From: Plazaster borealis
Taxonomy: Eukaryota; Echinodermata; Asteroidea; Forcipulatida; Labidiasteridae
Assembly (NCBI GenBank): GCA_021014325.1
Contig: CM037476.1
Coordinates: forward strand, 19,380,827 to 19,444,826
Length of the DNA: 64,000 nt
Direction: 5' to 3'
Shown piece after piece: positions 44,945 through 55,431 of this stretch; the first letter of the stretch is position 1, and every line of letters starts with the position of its first letter. The notes under the pieces were generated by a model. That model saw nothing but the letters and a program-made list of their open reading frames with translations, ran no database searches and was not told the DNA's origin. The position numbers were made by a program, and so were the translations under genes.

Positions 44945-45028
44945 ACCTGTGGCAAGGAAAATATGAAGGCGATAATTGGAGTCAAATCTATCTTTCGGTT
45001 AAAACAATGCATTTATTAGTAAAAGTGC
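44945..45028. repeat. 84-bp direct repeat, copy 2
   Basis: Partner of 43807-43890. It ends where LINE-derived sequence begins (45030 onward). Confidence 0.9.
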
Positions 45029-45189
45029 ATTGACCTCAGACAGCGCCCTCGTAGTGCCCTCTCTCTGCAGGCCACAGGATTAAACAGTTTTGTTTGGGGC
45101 TATTGTTTATATACACAAAAGCAATACATTGAAAAGGAACATACACAAAGCAATACATTGGAAGGGTGGTAACACACACAACAATGAAC

Positions 45190-45870
45190 TATTGTTGAGA
45201 GTTTCAACGAGGGATGGAATGCAACTACTCCTGTACCGACCAGTCCTATATTAGGAGGGCACATTTTGTTGGCATTGCGCACGTTGTTGTTTCTATTTGG
45301 TGGGAGCCACTGCCTGTAGTAGTTTTCAGATTCTAACAAGATATTTTCAAAATTGATAAATAATTGTTCCAGTCTCTCAGTGATGGTAGGTAAACTAAAC
45401 TGCTGACATATTTCCACATACGGATGTTGGTGTATTTGGCTGACCAGATACGAAGGGCCATTGTAAACCTTTCAAGGGTCGTGATGTGTGTTTTAGTAAG
45501 TCCAGAACACCAAACAAGAAAGGCGTATTCGATTGTGGGTCGGACATACATAACATACACTGTTAAAAGATTCTTGACAGATAGTAAAACACCGTTAAAG
45601 CTGACGTAAAAAGAAGAGTCTTCGGTTAAAATTACCACACATGCTGTTAACTTGGGAATCTCACTTCAAATTACTCTGTATATAAGTTCCCAATAATTTC
45701 AAACAATCAGTTTGGTTAATTTGAGTATCTAGAATGTCGAAGGTGGGTATAGATCAGGTAGGTTACGTTGAAAATTGATATTCATGTAATTTGGCGGGAT
45801 TCAGTTTCATTTTATTCAAATCAGTCCATCGTTGTAAGTCATTGAGCCGTTTTGCATGCTGGAACTCTCA
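45190..45870 (-). mobile_element. LINE RT/C-terminal fragment
   Basis: Minus-strand pieces in shifting frames: LQRWTDLNKMKLNPAKLHEY near 45780-45860, LKLLGTYIQSNLK near 45670-45720, YVRPTIEYAFLVWCSGLT near 45490-45560 and FSLPTITERLEQLFINF near 45345-45410. A RQWLPPNRNNN end follows. Order and motifs are CR1/Jockey-like. Decayed. Confidence 0.82.
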
Positions 45871-45896
45871 TTACTATTAGAGCAGGTCTGACTTAA

Positions 45897-46252
45897 AGGC
45901 ACTGTACACGTTTGGTAATTACTCAAAAAATATATTAGCATAAAAACTTACTTGGTAACGAGCAACAGAGAGCTGTTGATAGTATAAAACATTGTGAGAA
46001 ACGACTCCCTCTGAAGTAACGTAGTTTTTGAGAAAGAGGTAATTTCTCACTCAAATAATAAAAGACTTCAGGCTTGAAGTAACGTTTCTCAGATTCAAAT
46101 TGTTTGGGATAAAAAGTGAAAAAAACCCCAACTTTTTCTTAATGAAAAGTTTCTCAGAATGCATTATACTATCCAAAGCTGCTGTATTTCTTACCAAGTA
46201 AGTTTGTGTTGCCATTATTTTTCAGAGTCATTACCAAACGTATACAGACCCT
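45897..46252. mobile_element. Chimeric MITE (family 1 left half, family 2 right half)
   Basis: The left half, from AGGCACTGTACACG to AATTTCTCACTCAAATAATA, is family 1. The right half, from ACGTTTCTCAGATTCAAATT to CGTATACAGACCCT, is family 2. The whole is flanked by TTAA (45893-45896, 46253-46256). Confidence 0.82.
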
Positions 46253-46956
46253 TTAAAAGCATACAAATCTGCAAAATACAAGACAATTGACCAGAAAAAT
46301 GTCATTGCACCAAGTGTGAACGGTTTCCTGCTATTATTTGACTCCGAAGAAATTTGCTCAGCAGCAATTTTTTTCTGCTTCAGCAAGCATGAAATCGGCC
46401 CCAAACTTGTAAGAACAATCGTAAAAGACAGGGGAAACAGCGCTGGCGGGGGCAGGAACAAAAAGGGGCTCATCCTCAGCCAAGTTAAGAAATAACATTT
46501 TGAGATACAAACTGAGTCGAATTTGCATGGTTATAGGCCTATTGTATTTCATTTTGTATACATTTACATTCACTTCATAGATATAACAGCCAGGTTCAAA
46601 ATTTCATGACCAGTCGACAAAACATTAATAGCTCAAAATATCCCTTAACGGCTTGTGATCTTGCGCAGAATAATTATTTGGCCTTTGCCCCGCACACACT
46701 CACTATAACGCATCGATTTGTCGGTAATTTAGCGCTTGTTTCGGAGATCTTCCCATCGATAGGTTAAAGTCAAATGAGCCATTACACACTAATTGTTTTA
46801 TGTTTTTATGTGTGTGTTTTTTATTTAATTTAAATATTTTCATTAAAAACAAAAATTGTAAGAGGGATATAAGGCGCCGTGGTCAATTAATTGCTTGGCG
46901 CATTTTTGACATGTTTTACCATGGTTTATAACAATTAGATGTAAACCATAGAAAGT

Positions 46957-47391
46957 AATAATAATAATGATAATGATATAGTCTTATATAGCGCACGTAT
47001 CTACCAAGAAGGTACTCAAGGCGCTTGAACAGACAAACAGTAAGTTTTTCCCGCAAGGTATGCGGGGCTACATTTTTGAAGTATGAGACCTATTCCTTTA
47101 CATAGCACCATGTAATGGTTTACAAGGTGCTGTGGCGCAATATGCTGCCGATCAAACCAGGAACACCGGGGCGAACCCCTTCTCTTTACGATAAGTGCAC
47201 TGGGTTCTTTTACGTGCATTACACAACACACGGGACCTACGGCTTAACGTCCCATCCGAAGGACGAAGCATGTGGTTAAGTGTCTTGCTTAAGGACACAA
47301 GTGTCACGACTGGAATTCGAACCCACACTCTGCTGATCAGAAACACCAGAGCTTGAGTTCGGTGTTCTTATCCGCTCGGCCACGACACTCC
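46957..47391 (-). mobile_element. tRNA-Leu-derived SINE with LINE-type tail
   Basis: On the minus strand the head has the A box GTGGCCGAGCGG and B box GGGTTCGAATTCC of a tRNA-Leu-like Pol III promoter, followed by a body and the tail AAGCGCCTTGAGTACCTTCT ... GCGCTATATAAG plus ATT repeats. GAAAGT flanks both ends and may be the target duplication. The tail resembles the 3' end of the CR1/L2-like LINE at 18803. Confidence 0.85.
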
Positions 47392-47486
47392 ACGAAAGTG
47401 TTGTCAAAATTACTGTTTTGGTTTACGTACTTGGAAAATAATGTTTATTGCCTTTAAAATATTGTTTGTAAACCATGAACATACAA

Positions 47487-47905
47487 TCAAAGGCCTCATT
47501 AAATTATATAGAATGCCTAAAGACATCGTTCAAGTCAAATTATACAAAGGCCTAAATCTATTGTAATCGTCAAATTATATAAAGGCCTAAATCTGCTGTT
47601 CTCGTCAAATTATACAAAGGCCTAAATCTATTGTTCTCGTCAAATTATACAAGGGTCTAAATTTATTGTTCTCGTCAAATTCCACAAAGGCCTAAATCTA
47701 TTAATCTCGTAAAATTATACAAAGGCCTAAATCTATTGTAATCATCAAATTATACAAGGGCCTAAATCTATTGTTCTCGTTAAATTCTACAAAGGCCTAA
47801 ATCTATTGTTCTCGTCAAATTATACAAAGGCCTAAATCTATTGTAATCGCCAAATTATACAAAGGCCTAAATCTGTTGTAATCGTCAAATTATACAAAGG
47901 CCTAA
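47487..47905. repeat. 35-bp tandem repeat, about 12 units
   Basis: Unit AAAGGCCTAAATCTATTG, TTCTCGTCAAATTATAC, alternating TTCTCG and TAATCG variants. Every unit carries AGGCCT. Confidence 0.92.
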
Positions 47906-48260
47906 TAATAATAATAAAACAGTATTTATATAGCGCAATATGAATTGGCATTCCTCAAAGCGCTTAACAGCAAAATGAAAAGCATTACAAGAAAAACAAA
48001 AACTTATAGGCCTAAATTCCCCAATTAAATCCCAAACAAATAATTATAAAATTAGGCCAGACCAGCTGTTACCTACACGTAAATTAAATGAAACCATTAA
48101 AATACTAAATACAACTAAAGGATCTGAAAAATTACTCTTTACACTAAAAAGTTAAAAATTACATACCTACATGATTGTAAATGCAGAAAATTACACAGAA
48201 ACTATACACAGTCAGGGAAACAGGTTTTAATTACAGATAAAAAGATGGGTCTTTAGCAAA
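47906..48260 (-). mobile_element. LINE/SINE 3'-tail fragment
   Basis: Starts with an AATAAT repeat, then TTTATATAGCGCAATATGAA and CTCAAAGCGCTTAACAGC. This is the same GCGC-TATATA tail as the LINE at 18803 and the SINE at 46957. The rest shows no coding sense. A similar decayed tail is at 48805-48880. Confidence 0.6.
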
Positions 48261-48312
48261 GTTTTAGTTCTATTGTTTTCGTCAAATTCTACACATCAGG
48301 CCTAAAGCCATT

Positions 48313-48439
48313 AGCCTTTTTGAGATAATGGTGGACACTATAGGAGTGCACTGTAGGATTTGGGTGTACATGTATACAGACAAATTTACCCAAACCAAAT
48401 AGTGTTATAGTTATGTGTCCGCCATATCTCAAAATGGCT
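48313..48439. mobile_element. Short MITE with AGCC-TTTTGAGATA termini
   Basis: AGCCTTTTTGAGATAATGGT and GGACACTATA at the left are inverse to ATAGTTATGTGTCC and GCCATATCTCAAAATGGCT at the right. About 127 bp, no coding content. Confidence 0.75.
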
Positions 48440-50251
48440 TATTGTTCTCAACACAATGTTTCATAAAGCAATTACACACTGTCAAAGAGGAATAAGGATT
48501 GGTCATTTTAAAAACAAATAAATAAATAAATAAATGGCCGATTGTAATTGCCCTGGGACATATTTTCGCAAGATATTTTTCCAAGAATGCAGCGCCGAAA
48601 CTTGGGTAACATTTTAAGGGCACAAGGGGTGAACTATTTATTGTTTAGGAGGGTACCTCTGGCCAAATTAAAACTGTAGTTTCCGTTTACATTTCTCTTA
48701 AACAAGCCCTCTCTTGTTATGCCATTTACTACTTATGATGATAAACTGACGTGAGTGTAAAAACAAAAATACATCGCGACTAAATGGATTATCTTGTTTT
48801 TTTAATAATAATTTAATAATAATTTATTTTTGATATAGCGTTTTACAAAATTTTTCAAAACGCTGTACATGCAGGAAATCCCAGGAAGATATACATTAAA
48901 TCAGTAAATCAGTAAACAAGTAAACAAATAATTTTAGTTTTTAACATTGAAATTATCACATTAAAGCTTGTACAATTTAAACTCTGGAAATTTTAATATA
49001 GAAAGTCCAGATTTCAAAGGGGGGGGGCACCCAGGGGAGGGGCACGGAATCAATTGGGGGGGGGGGCACGTGCACCACGTTAGTTATGCCAGAACCCCCC
49101 TAATGGCCCTGTCCCACCTTGACGTTTTACCCAGCGTACGCCGACGTATCAACATTTCTCTAAAACGCTGTCATACGCTGAACTATCAATGTTGGGTGTA
49201 TTCATAGCGTATTCATAACGAGTTGGACGTATACATATCGTAATAGTAACTTTATATAGGTTTCGATAACTTATAGATAACTTATACCAACGGATATAAG
49301 TTAAAAACACGTTCAGTAAGTTCTGTGGTCGTCCGGAACACGTCAATATGCGTTGGAGATAAGTTCAAAGCAAGTTACTCATATAAAAATAGGTTTTGGG
49401 TACGCATAAATAACCACACATCACACACACACAGACAAGTATATTGGTGTAACAAAAGCAGTCAAGCAGAAAGAATAAAGAAAGAGGCAAAATTACTTTA
49501 TAATTAATTGGAATGATTGTCTTCAGCTGGAGGTGTCCCCAGAAAACAAAATATTTATTTCAAGTTATTTCAAGTATTGTTGTTTGCATGTAACAAATCA
49601 CCCACAATCCATCTTTAAGCTAGTCTTGATTGGCGACGTTCATTTTGTTTAAAGTGGTGCGATATGGCAACACGAATTACTGTCCGCAACACGAATTACT
49701 GGAGAAGAGATATCTGTATCACACGAACATCTGGATCAAAACTAGACTTGATTTCAAGTCTGAGTTCGCGGTTATTTCTCTGCATCGGCCACGCAAAACT
49801 CCCCCGCAGATTAGCTATCACACGCTCTGCTCGCGGTGATTGTAGGTTAATGACGGAGGTAAGTCCACAAGAGGGCGCTATTTCAGGCAATAATGTAATG
49901 GCTATCAGGTAGACTAAAAACCACGATCACAGACTTAGCCCAAGTCTAGATCAAAACGAACGTCTTGACGCTTTTGGCTCAAGACCCCGCCCACATTTTT
50001 TTTTCAGGCAGCGATTTAAATATTCATAAAATGAAACGCACGCGCACAACGGTGAGCAGGCTGTGATCAGACTGTTCCCCTGTCTTCCCTACTAATGTAC
50101 CATGATGCCGGTGGAGAGTTTCTAAAGATAATCGCTGGCCGTAATAACACAAGGCGATGTGCGGGTGCTTGATACTGATATTTTATTTAGCAAGGCTGTC
50201 CTTTTGCTGTGTGGTGATACTTTATGTACAATCACAAGAGACTTCTCCTTA
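48440..50251. other. No gene recognised
   Basis: Includes a LINE-like tail (48805-48880) and a dispersed repeat (48978-49090, related to 958-1050). Positions 49620-50060 are a GC-richer stretch (CGGCCACGCAAAACTCC, GAGGGCGCTATTTC) where an exon or promoter could hide, but no frame gives recognisable protein. Confidence 0.35.
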
Positions 50252-50255
50252 TTAA

Positions 50256-50623
50256 AGGCAGTGGACACTATTGGTAATTACTCAAAATAATTATTGGCAT
50301 ATAAAACCTTACTTGGTAACGAGTAATGAGGAGCTGTTGATAGTATAAAACATTGTGAGAAACGGCTCCCTCTGAAGTAACGTAGTATTCGAGAAAGAAG
50401 TAATTTTCCACGAATTTGATTTCGATACCTCAGAATTAGATTTTGAGGTCTCTCGAAATCAAGCATCTGAAAGCACACAACGTGTGACAAGGGTGTTTTT
50501 TCTTGCATTTATCTCGCAACTTCGACGACCAATTGAGCTCAAATTTTCACAGGTTTGTTATTTTATGCATATGTTGAGATACACCAAGTGAGAAGACTGG
50601 TCTTTGATAATTGTCTAGTGTCT
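50256..50623. mobile_element. Family 1 MITE (GGACACTATT subtype)
   Basis: AGGCAGTGGACACTATTGG ... CTAGTGTCT flanked by TTAA on both sides (50252-50255, 50624-50627). The centre differs from the other copies (CCACGAATTTGATTTCGA, CTCTCGAAATCAAG), so it is a subfamily. Confidence 0.85.
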
Positions 50624-50692
50624 TTAATGGTGTCACCTTGATCGGGGCATGGAGGAATCGGGGTTTCCGTGTACAGTCCATTCAAAAGGTCT

Positions 50693-50887
50693 TTAACGAC
50701 ATGTTGTAGCTGCTTGAAAATAACCCTTTTTCCCAAATCCAGTTGGTAAATTTACAACTAAATCGTGACCTTCCACAAAATTACGAACTGCGGTGGTTTG
50801 ATGACTTTTAAACTCTTCAAGGCCCAATTTAATTCTCGCAAATTCTAATGCTGGTTCAACATTCACAGCAGTATTTCTCAAAGCCAT
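50693..50887 (-). pseudogene. RecQ-like helicase N-terminal fragment
   Basis: About 64 residues from an ATG at 50887: EFARIKLGLEEFKSHQTTAV, RNFVEGHDLVVNLPTGFGKK, ending shortly after the Walker A motif. The layout (F-K..Q..A...F..G.D..V.LPTGFGK) is that of RecQ-family helicases, which use ATP to unwind DNA. The usual Ser/Thr after GK is Lys here, and a stop follows within about 12 codons, so no helicase can be made. No further helicase motifs were found nearby. A processed or mobile-element-borne fragment is likely. Confidence 0.6.
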
Positions 50888-50899
50888 TGCCTCGTGGCA

Positions 50900-51083
50900 T
50901 ACTAACATTACCTACGTCTAGGTACCATACACAATATCTGTCGCTGAGCGCATAATGCAAATTAGCCTCGTTTTGATCTGCCTGGTATTTTCCGGGCAGC
51001 AAATCCAAAATCGTCAAGACGCTGTTTTGATCCAAATTTATAGACTTGCACAGTCCTTCTGAGTCAGCCTCCCAAACGGTCAA
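50900..51083 (-). other. Open frame upstream of the RecQ-like fragment
   Basis: About 55 residues with protein-like composition (WEADSEGLCKSINLDQNSVL, TILDLLPGKYQADQNEANLH) ending near a possible donor GTAG/gtaatg around 50925. I do not recognise a family. It could be an exon of the same lost gene as the RecQ-like fragment or chance. Confidence 0.3.
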
Positions 51084-51478
51084 TGTAGCGCCCTCTACCA
51101 GTGGCTAATACAAAAAAAAACAACGTCGCTAATCGTCGCCTGAACCTAAACCTTGTGGTAGTAAATTAGATGGTTACCAAATTAGATACGGACGATTATT
51201 TTCTTCAGATACGAACAAATCGAAGCAATTGCCCTTCAACACGGACAAGTACACGATAAAGGGACGACCGCGACACTATACTGATACAAGTCTGTAAGAA
51301 CTAAACCATGAACTGCTTGAAGACTAATATGCCACCCTGGTCAATTACTGTATGCGTTAAATAAACTCTATGTCTGTAAGTTTTTACAGGTATTCAACAT
51401 AAAGAGTGACCAGGCAAGAAATTGCATTTAAAAAAAATGTATTAAAAAAAAGGATTCAAATTGGGCATTCAGGTTGGC

Positions 51479-52250
51479 TTAAAGGGTATGTATACGTTTG
51501 GCAATGACTTTGAAAAATAATGGAAATAAAAACTTACTTGGTAAGAAGTACAGCAGCTTTGGATAGTGTAATGCTGCAATGCATTTTGAGAAACTTTTCA
51601 CTTAAAGGGACACGTTGCCTTGGATCGGGCGAGTTGGTCTATAAAAAGCATTTGTAACCGTTTGTTATAAAATTCATACTGTTAGAAAGATGTTTGAAAA
51701 GTAGAATACAATGATCCACACAAATATGTCTCGAAATTGCGTGGTTTTCCTTTAACATCGTGAACAAACCCGGTCGACCATTTTGTGGCGTCAACATTTT
51801 GACTCCTCAAAATGGCCGACCGTGTTAGTTCGCAAAGTAAAAGGAAAACCACGCAATTTCGAGGCATATTTGTGTGGATCATTGTATTCTACTTTTATAA
51901 CGTCTTTCTAACCATATGCATTTTATAACAAACGGTTTCAAACGCTTTTTTTTTACCAACTCGTCCGATCCAAGGCAACGTGTCCCTTTAAAGTACTGCG
52001 GTTATGGAAAAAGATATCTCTTTTTAATAACAGATATGTAACGTTTCTCAAATTGTGTATTCCAATTGCAGATTATTCTTCCTGCGTGGACATAACCGCT
52101 CCAGATTTTCGGGAATATCTAAAAAACGCTACCACCTTTTGAAATGAAATTTTCACAGGTTAGTTTTATGGTATATCTACAACTATATAGGATTGAAACA
52201 AACAGTGGTGGCAGTGGGTTCCAATTACCAAACGTATACAATCCCTTTAA
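51479..52250. mobile_element. Family 2 MITE, interrupted by another MITE
   Basis: The outer ends, TTAAAGGGTATGTATACG and CGTATACAATCCCTTTAA, with interior GTGGACATAACCGCTCCAGA (inverse of 9091), mark one element. It is split at 51602-51991 by a second MITE. Confidence 0.85.
51606..51987. mobile_element. Palindromic MITE, family 3, nested with TTAA duplication
   Basis: 382 bp, from AGGGACACGTTGCCTTGGAT to ATCCAAGGCAACGTGTCCCT, with TTAA at 51602-51605 and 51988-51991. Nearly the entire element is one inverted repeat (for example AATTGCGTGGTTTTCCTTT against AAAGGAAAACCACGCAATT-type sequence around a centre near 51790). Confidence 0.93.
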
Positions 52251-53223
52251 AAACATAAACATTAGCAAAATACAAAACAATTGAAAGGAAAAAGATTACA
52301 AGCCAAATTGATTGCACCAAGTGTGACTCGTTTCCTGCTATTATTTGACTCCACAGAAATTTGCTTAGCGGCAATATTTTCTGCTTCAAATCAGGCATTC
52401 AGGTTGGCCTAATAAGAGTGGTTTATTCCCTGCCTTTCACCTCTTGCCCTGTAGAGACCACAGTGGCCGAAAACGGCTAGTACCAAAATGTCCATAGCGG
52501 CCGCAAACAGCTGCAACTGAACTACTTCCTCAACCAAAAAGGTCACTTTTTTTCCCCCAGACACTTTTACAAGAAATAATAGGGTTAAAAAATTAACAAT
52601 ATTAGTCATGTCTGGGCATATGGTGATGATTATACAGACATGAATGGTCTCAAAAGGGTTAAATACCAGTTCATGTGGAGTGGGTTTTTAGTCCCTATCT
52701 GATTGCGTAAGTTTTCCCTAATCGGGGGTTTTCTCCCACTTCTAAAACTGAACATTTCCTCATCATCTTCTCGACACAGGTTTCAGTGTAAATGGAATGC
52801 GTCCAATGCACCAGCAAACGTGCAGTAGCCTCATTGAACTATAGGTTCTATTTCATAAAACCATAAAGATGCAAATATTGCTTGACAATTATAAAATGCG
52901 CTTAGCTGAAACTAGCAGGGAATCAGTCAGGAGCCATGTACATTACACAATAGTTTGGCTGGTAACCAATTTACACTCAGCAGAAATGTTTGTGCATATC
53001 AGCTTTAAGAAGTTGGGCCATGTGGACACAGAGGGCGCTGTTTGGTCTGGGTGTGTGCATACAAAGGATCACTTTAAAACCACACAAATACATGTAGAAC
53101 ATAGAGAACACTGAGCTCAATCGTCGTCAGTGTCTGCTGTGCACGCCCTCTACGTCAGCTGTGGACATAGAGTATGTGGATACCAAGTGACATGTCTGCT
53201 ATGGCCAAAAGAAAATGGTCTTT
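52251..53223. other. No gene recognised
   Basis: Mostly AT-rich. A segment at 52255-52400 resembles 46255-46380 (ATTGCACCAAGTGTGA, CCTGCTATTATTTGACTCC, AAATTTGCT-AGC), so a dispersed repeat lies here. No exon seen. Confidence 0.45.
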
Positions 53224-53335
53224 ACGAATTGGCGGCTATGGCTATGAATGTTGCTAAGGGTGTTGCTAAGGGCATCCTATACTTCAACCGGCGATCTAGC
53301 CGTAGCCATATGTAGCTGCCAATTCAGACACTGCC
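53224..53335. mobile_element. Foldback element, relative of 14406-14543
   Basis: GAATTGGCGGCTATGGCTAT ... TGTAGCTGCCAATTCAGACA with the centre TGCTAAGGGTGTTGCTAAGG. Confidence 0.75.
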
Positions 53336-53434
53336 TATCAACCAATGGAAAAGCTGAAATTTGCCATACAGCTAAAAATGGCAGCGTGAGCAAAATAGCC
53401 TTAAAGGGGCACAGTCATCAAAACAACTGAATTA

Positions 53435-53438
53435 TTAC

Positions 53439-53472
<34 letters not shown>

Positions 53473-53802
53473 TTCTGGTAATGAAACCAAGGATGCCTCA
53501 CAAGTGAACTTAATCACTGTAGCTCGAAAGCCTGAGGAAACCTGTAAATGAGGGTGCTTGCAATGTGAACCAGAAACACCGGGGTTAAACCCCTACTCTT
53601 CCACGATAAGTGTTCTGGGTTCTTTTACGTGCACTACCAATCCTAGCTGGCTTTACGTCCCATCCGAAGGACGAAGCATGTGGTTAAGTGTCTTGCTTAA
53701 GGACACAAGTGTCACGACTGGGATTCGAACCCACACTCTGCTGATCAGAAACACCAGAGCTTGAGTTCGGTGTTCTTATCCGCTCGGCCACGACACGCCA
53801 AA
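53435..53802 (-). mobile_element. tRNA-Leu-derived SINE
   Basis: The best preserved head in the window: an 87-nt tRNA-like sequence (53716-53802) with A box TGGCCGAGCGGATAAG, an anticodon loop ACTCAAGCT compatible with tRNA-Leu(CAA), a variable arm, B box GGGTTCGAATCCC and a closed acceptor stem GTGTCGT / ACGACAC-like. The body continues CACTTGTGTCCTTAAGCAAG and ends toward an ATT microsatellite. It is a SINE, not a tRNA gene, because the body is shared with 46957 and 56945. Confidence 0.88.
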
Positions 53803-54558
53803 GCCGGTCGTCTCGATAAGGGCCATAGTCTGCTTGTGGCTGGACATGGAAACATGAGCTTTCACCCAGTTTACTACACGCGTGTGTAGACCGTCACATC
53901 ACAAACAAAAGCTTTCAAGAGCGCCATCAATATTATCTCGCGCGCGTGTCCAGTAGCTGGTTGAGAGTCTGGTTGAGAGAATGTAATGTCTGGCCACAGA
54001 CTCGCTGTGATCACGACGACAGTGCCCCATTTAACCCTGCGTGACACCATAAAAAAACCTCACAATCGGACACCATCATTGACTCATTGAGTAACAGTTA
54101 GATTTTAACGTGTAATACATTTTTGTTGAGAACCAAATCACCTTTAAATCGCCCAAAGCATTATATATTGACTACATAAAATCAATTCAAGCAAAATTTA
54201 TTTTAAGATCAGCCCACATGTGTCTCTTTGTAGAGTTTATACCACTTTACCTTATTATTACCAATGCTGAGTAATTGCTGACAATTCCTATGGGAATTCC
54301 GGGAGAGCTTGTCATAGATGGATTTTTGTGTGTGAAACCCCCCCCCCAAAAAAAAAACAAAAACAAAACAACAACAACAAAACCCAATAACAAGACAATT
54401 GCAATGCTATTGGTTAGGTGAAGATGTGGAACTTGGAATTTTTTAGATAAAAAAAAAAACAATTGGCGGAGTAGCGACTTTTGAATTAAAAGCTGACACT
54501 CAATAAGTGAGCGATGGCATCATGCAGAGTTCAGATGCACACAGATAATCAAATCTTA
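53803..54558. other. No gene recognised
   Basis: Contains A/C-rich homopolymer runs near 54338-54385. No exon seen. Confidence 0.4.
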
Positions 54559-54686
54559 GGCCGTGTCCAAAATTAGCAGCTGTGGCTGCAGCTTGATAAC
54601 CATAGTAACATGCATTGAAGCATAGGAGGCCTATAGCAACACCCTTAGCAACAGCCACAGCCACAGCCGCCAATTAGTACTCGGCC
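54559..54686. mobile_element. Foldback element, third copy of the GCCGTGTC family
   Basis: GGCCGTGTCCAAAATTAGCA, GCTGTGGCTGCAGCTT on the left; GCAACAGCCACAGCCACAGC, CGCCAATTAGTACTCGGCC on the right. Well-preserved inverse arms. Confidence 0.8.
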
Positions 54687-54793
54687 CTACTACGAAGGAG
54701 TGTGGACAAAAAAGTCACCACAATTTATAACTAAACATGTACCAAGTACTTGTAGGTACTAAAGAAAACTAACATGAACTTCAAGTTTTCCTT

Positions 54794-54955
54794 GAAATTC
54801 AGTGTTTATAGTTTTTAAGGCATTGCATGGTGAGGTATCAATGTATATTCGGTTTGCGGTAACACCATGTGTATATATCTACTTTGCTGTGCAGATTTTG
54901 TTCTTTGAGGACTTCTCGTTATTAACTTCACTGCCGTGGAGTGAGTTCTTAATTC
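54794..54955. repeat. Fragment of the repeat at 14760-15140, opposite strand
   Basis: GCATTGCATGGTGAGGTATC, GGTTTGCGGTAACACCATGT and ATATCTACTT are the reverse complement of 15070-15130. Confidence 0.7.
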
Positions 54956-55303
54956 AGTGTTTGTTTCAAAGAATTTGGTCTAAACATAACTGTTTGACTT
55001 TTTGGTCTAAACATAACTGTTTGACTTTCCCTCTCAAAATATTCAAACTTTTCATTTCAATGGAAAGTTGAAGTTCAGATTAGTTCACTTTGATCACAAG
55101 TACTTGCCGTTGCCAGCCAGTTGAAAACAATGACAGGACATTGAGTAATCGTGCAAATTGAATAAACATGCATTTGTCATAGCAAATAAAACCAGCCAAT
55201 AAAAACTTAACTACATCAGTTCCGGGGAAAAACAAAATTTCCTGAGAAGATAGAAAAGTTGAGCATCACTTTTTAAAGTCAAAATCCATCGTCATAATTC
55301 CTG

Positions 55304-55309
55304 TTTATT
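55304..55309 (-). terminator. Candidate poly(A) signal of the MAP3K20-like gene
   Basis: AATAAA on the minus strand, 123 bases after the stop codon. A T-rich tract near 55265-55276 would fit the downstream element. It is a suggestion from position only. Confidence 0.4.
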
Positions 55310-55431
55310 AAATATTCCTCTACATATACATTTAAAGCCTCTCAAGAATAAATTATCTTACATTTCTGGGACTTGTCTTAAAAAAAAACCTCAAGTAAGA
55401 ATTTTGATTTATATTTATATCGCACTACTTT

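Noticed and set aside
47487..47905. 35-bp array resembling a CRISPR
   Set aside because: No variable spacers; simple head-to-tail minisatellite.
53716..53802. Free-standing tRNA-Leu gene
   Set aside because: The sequence after it matches other SINE copies, so it is the SINE head.
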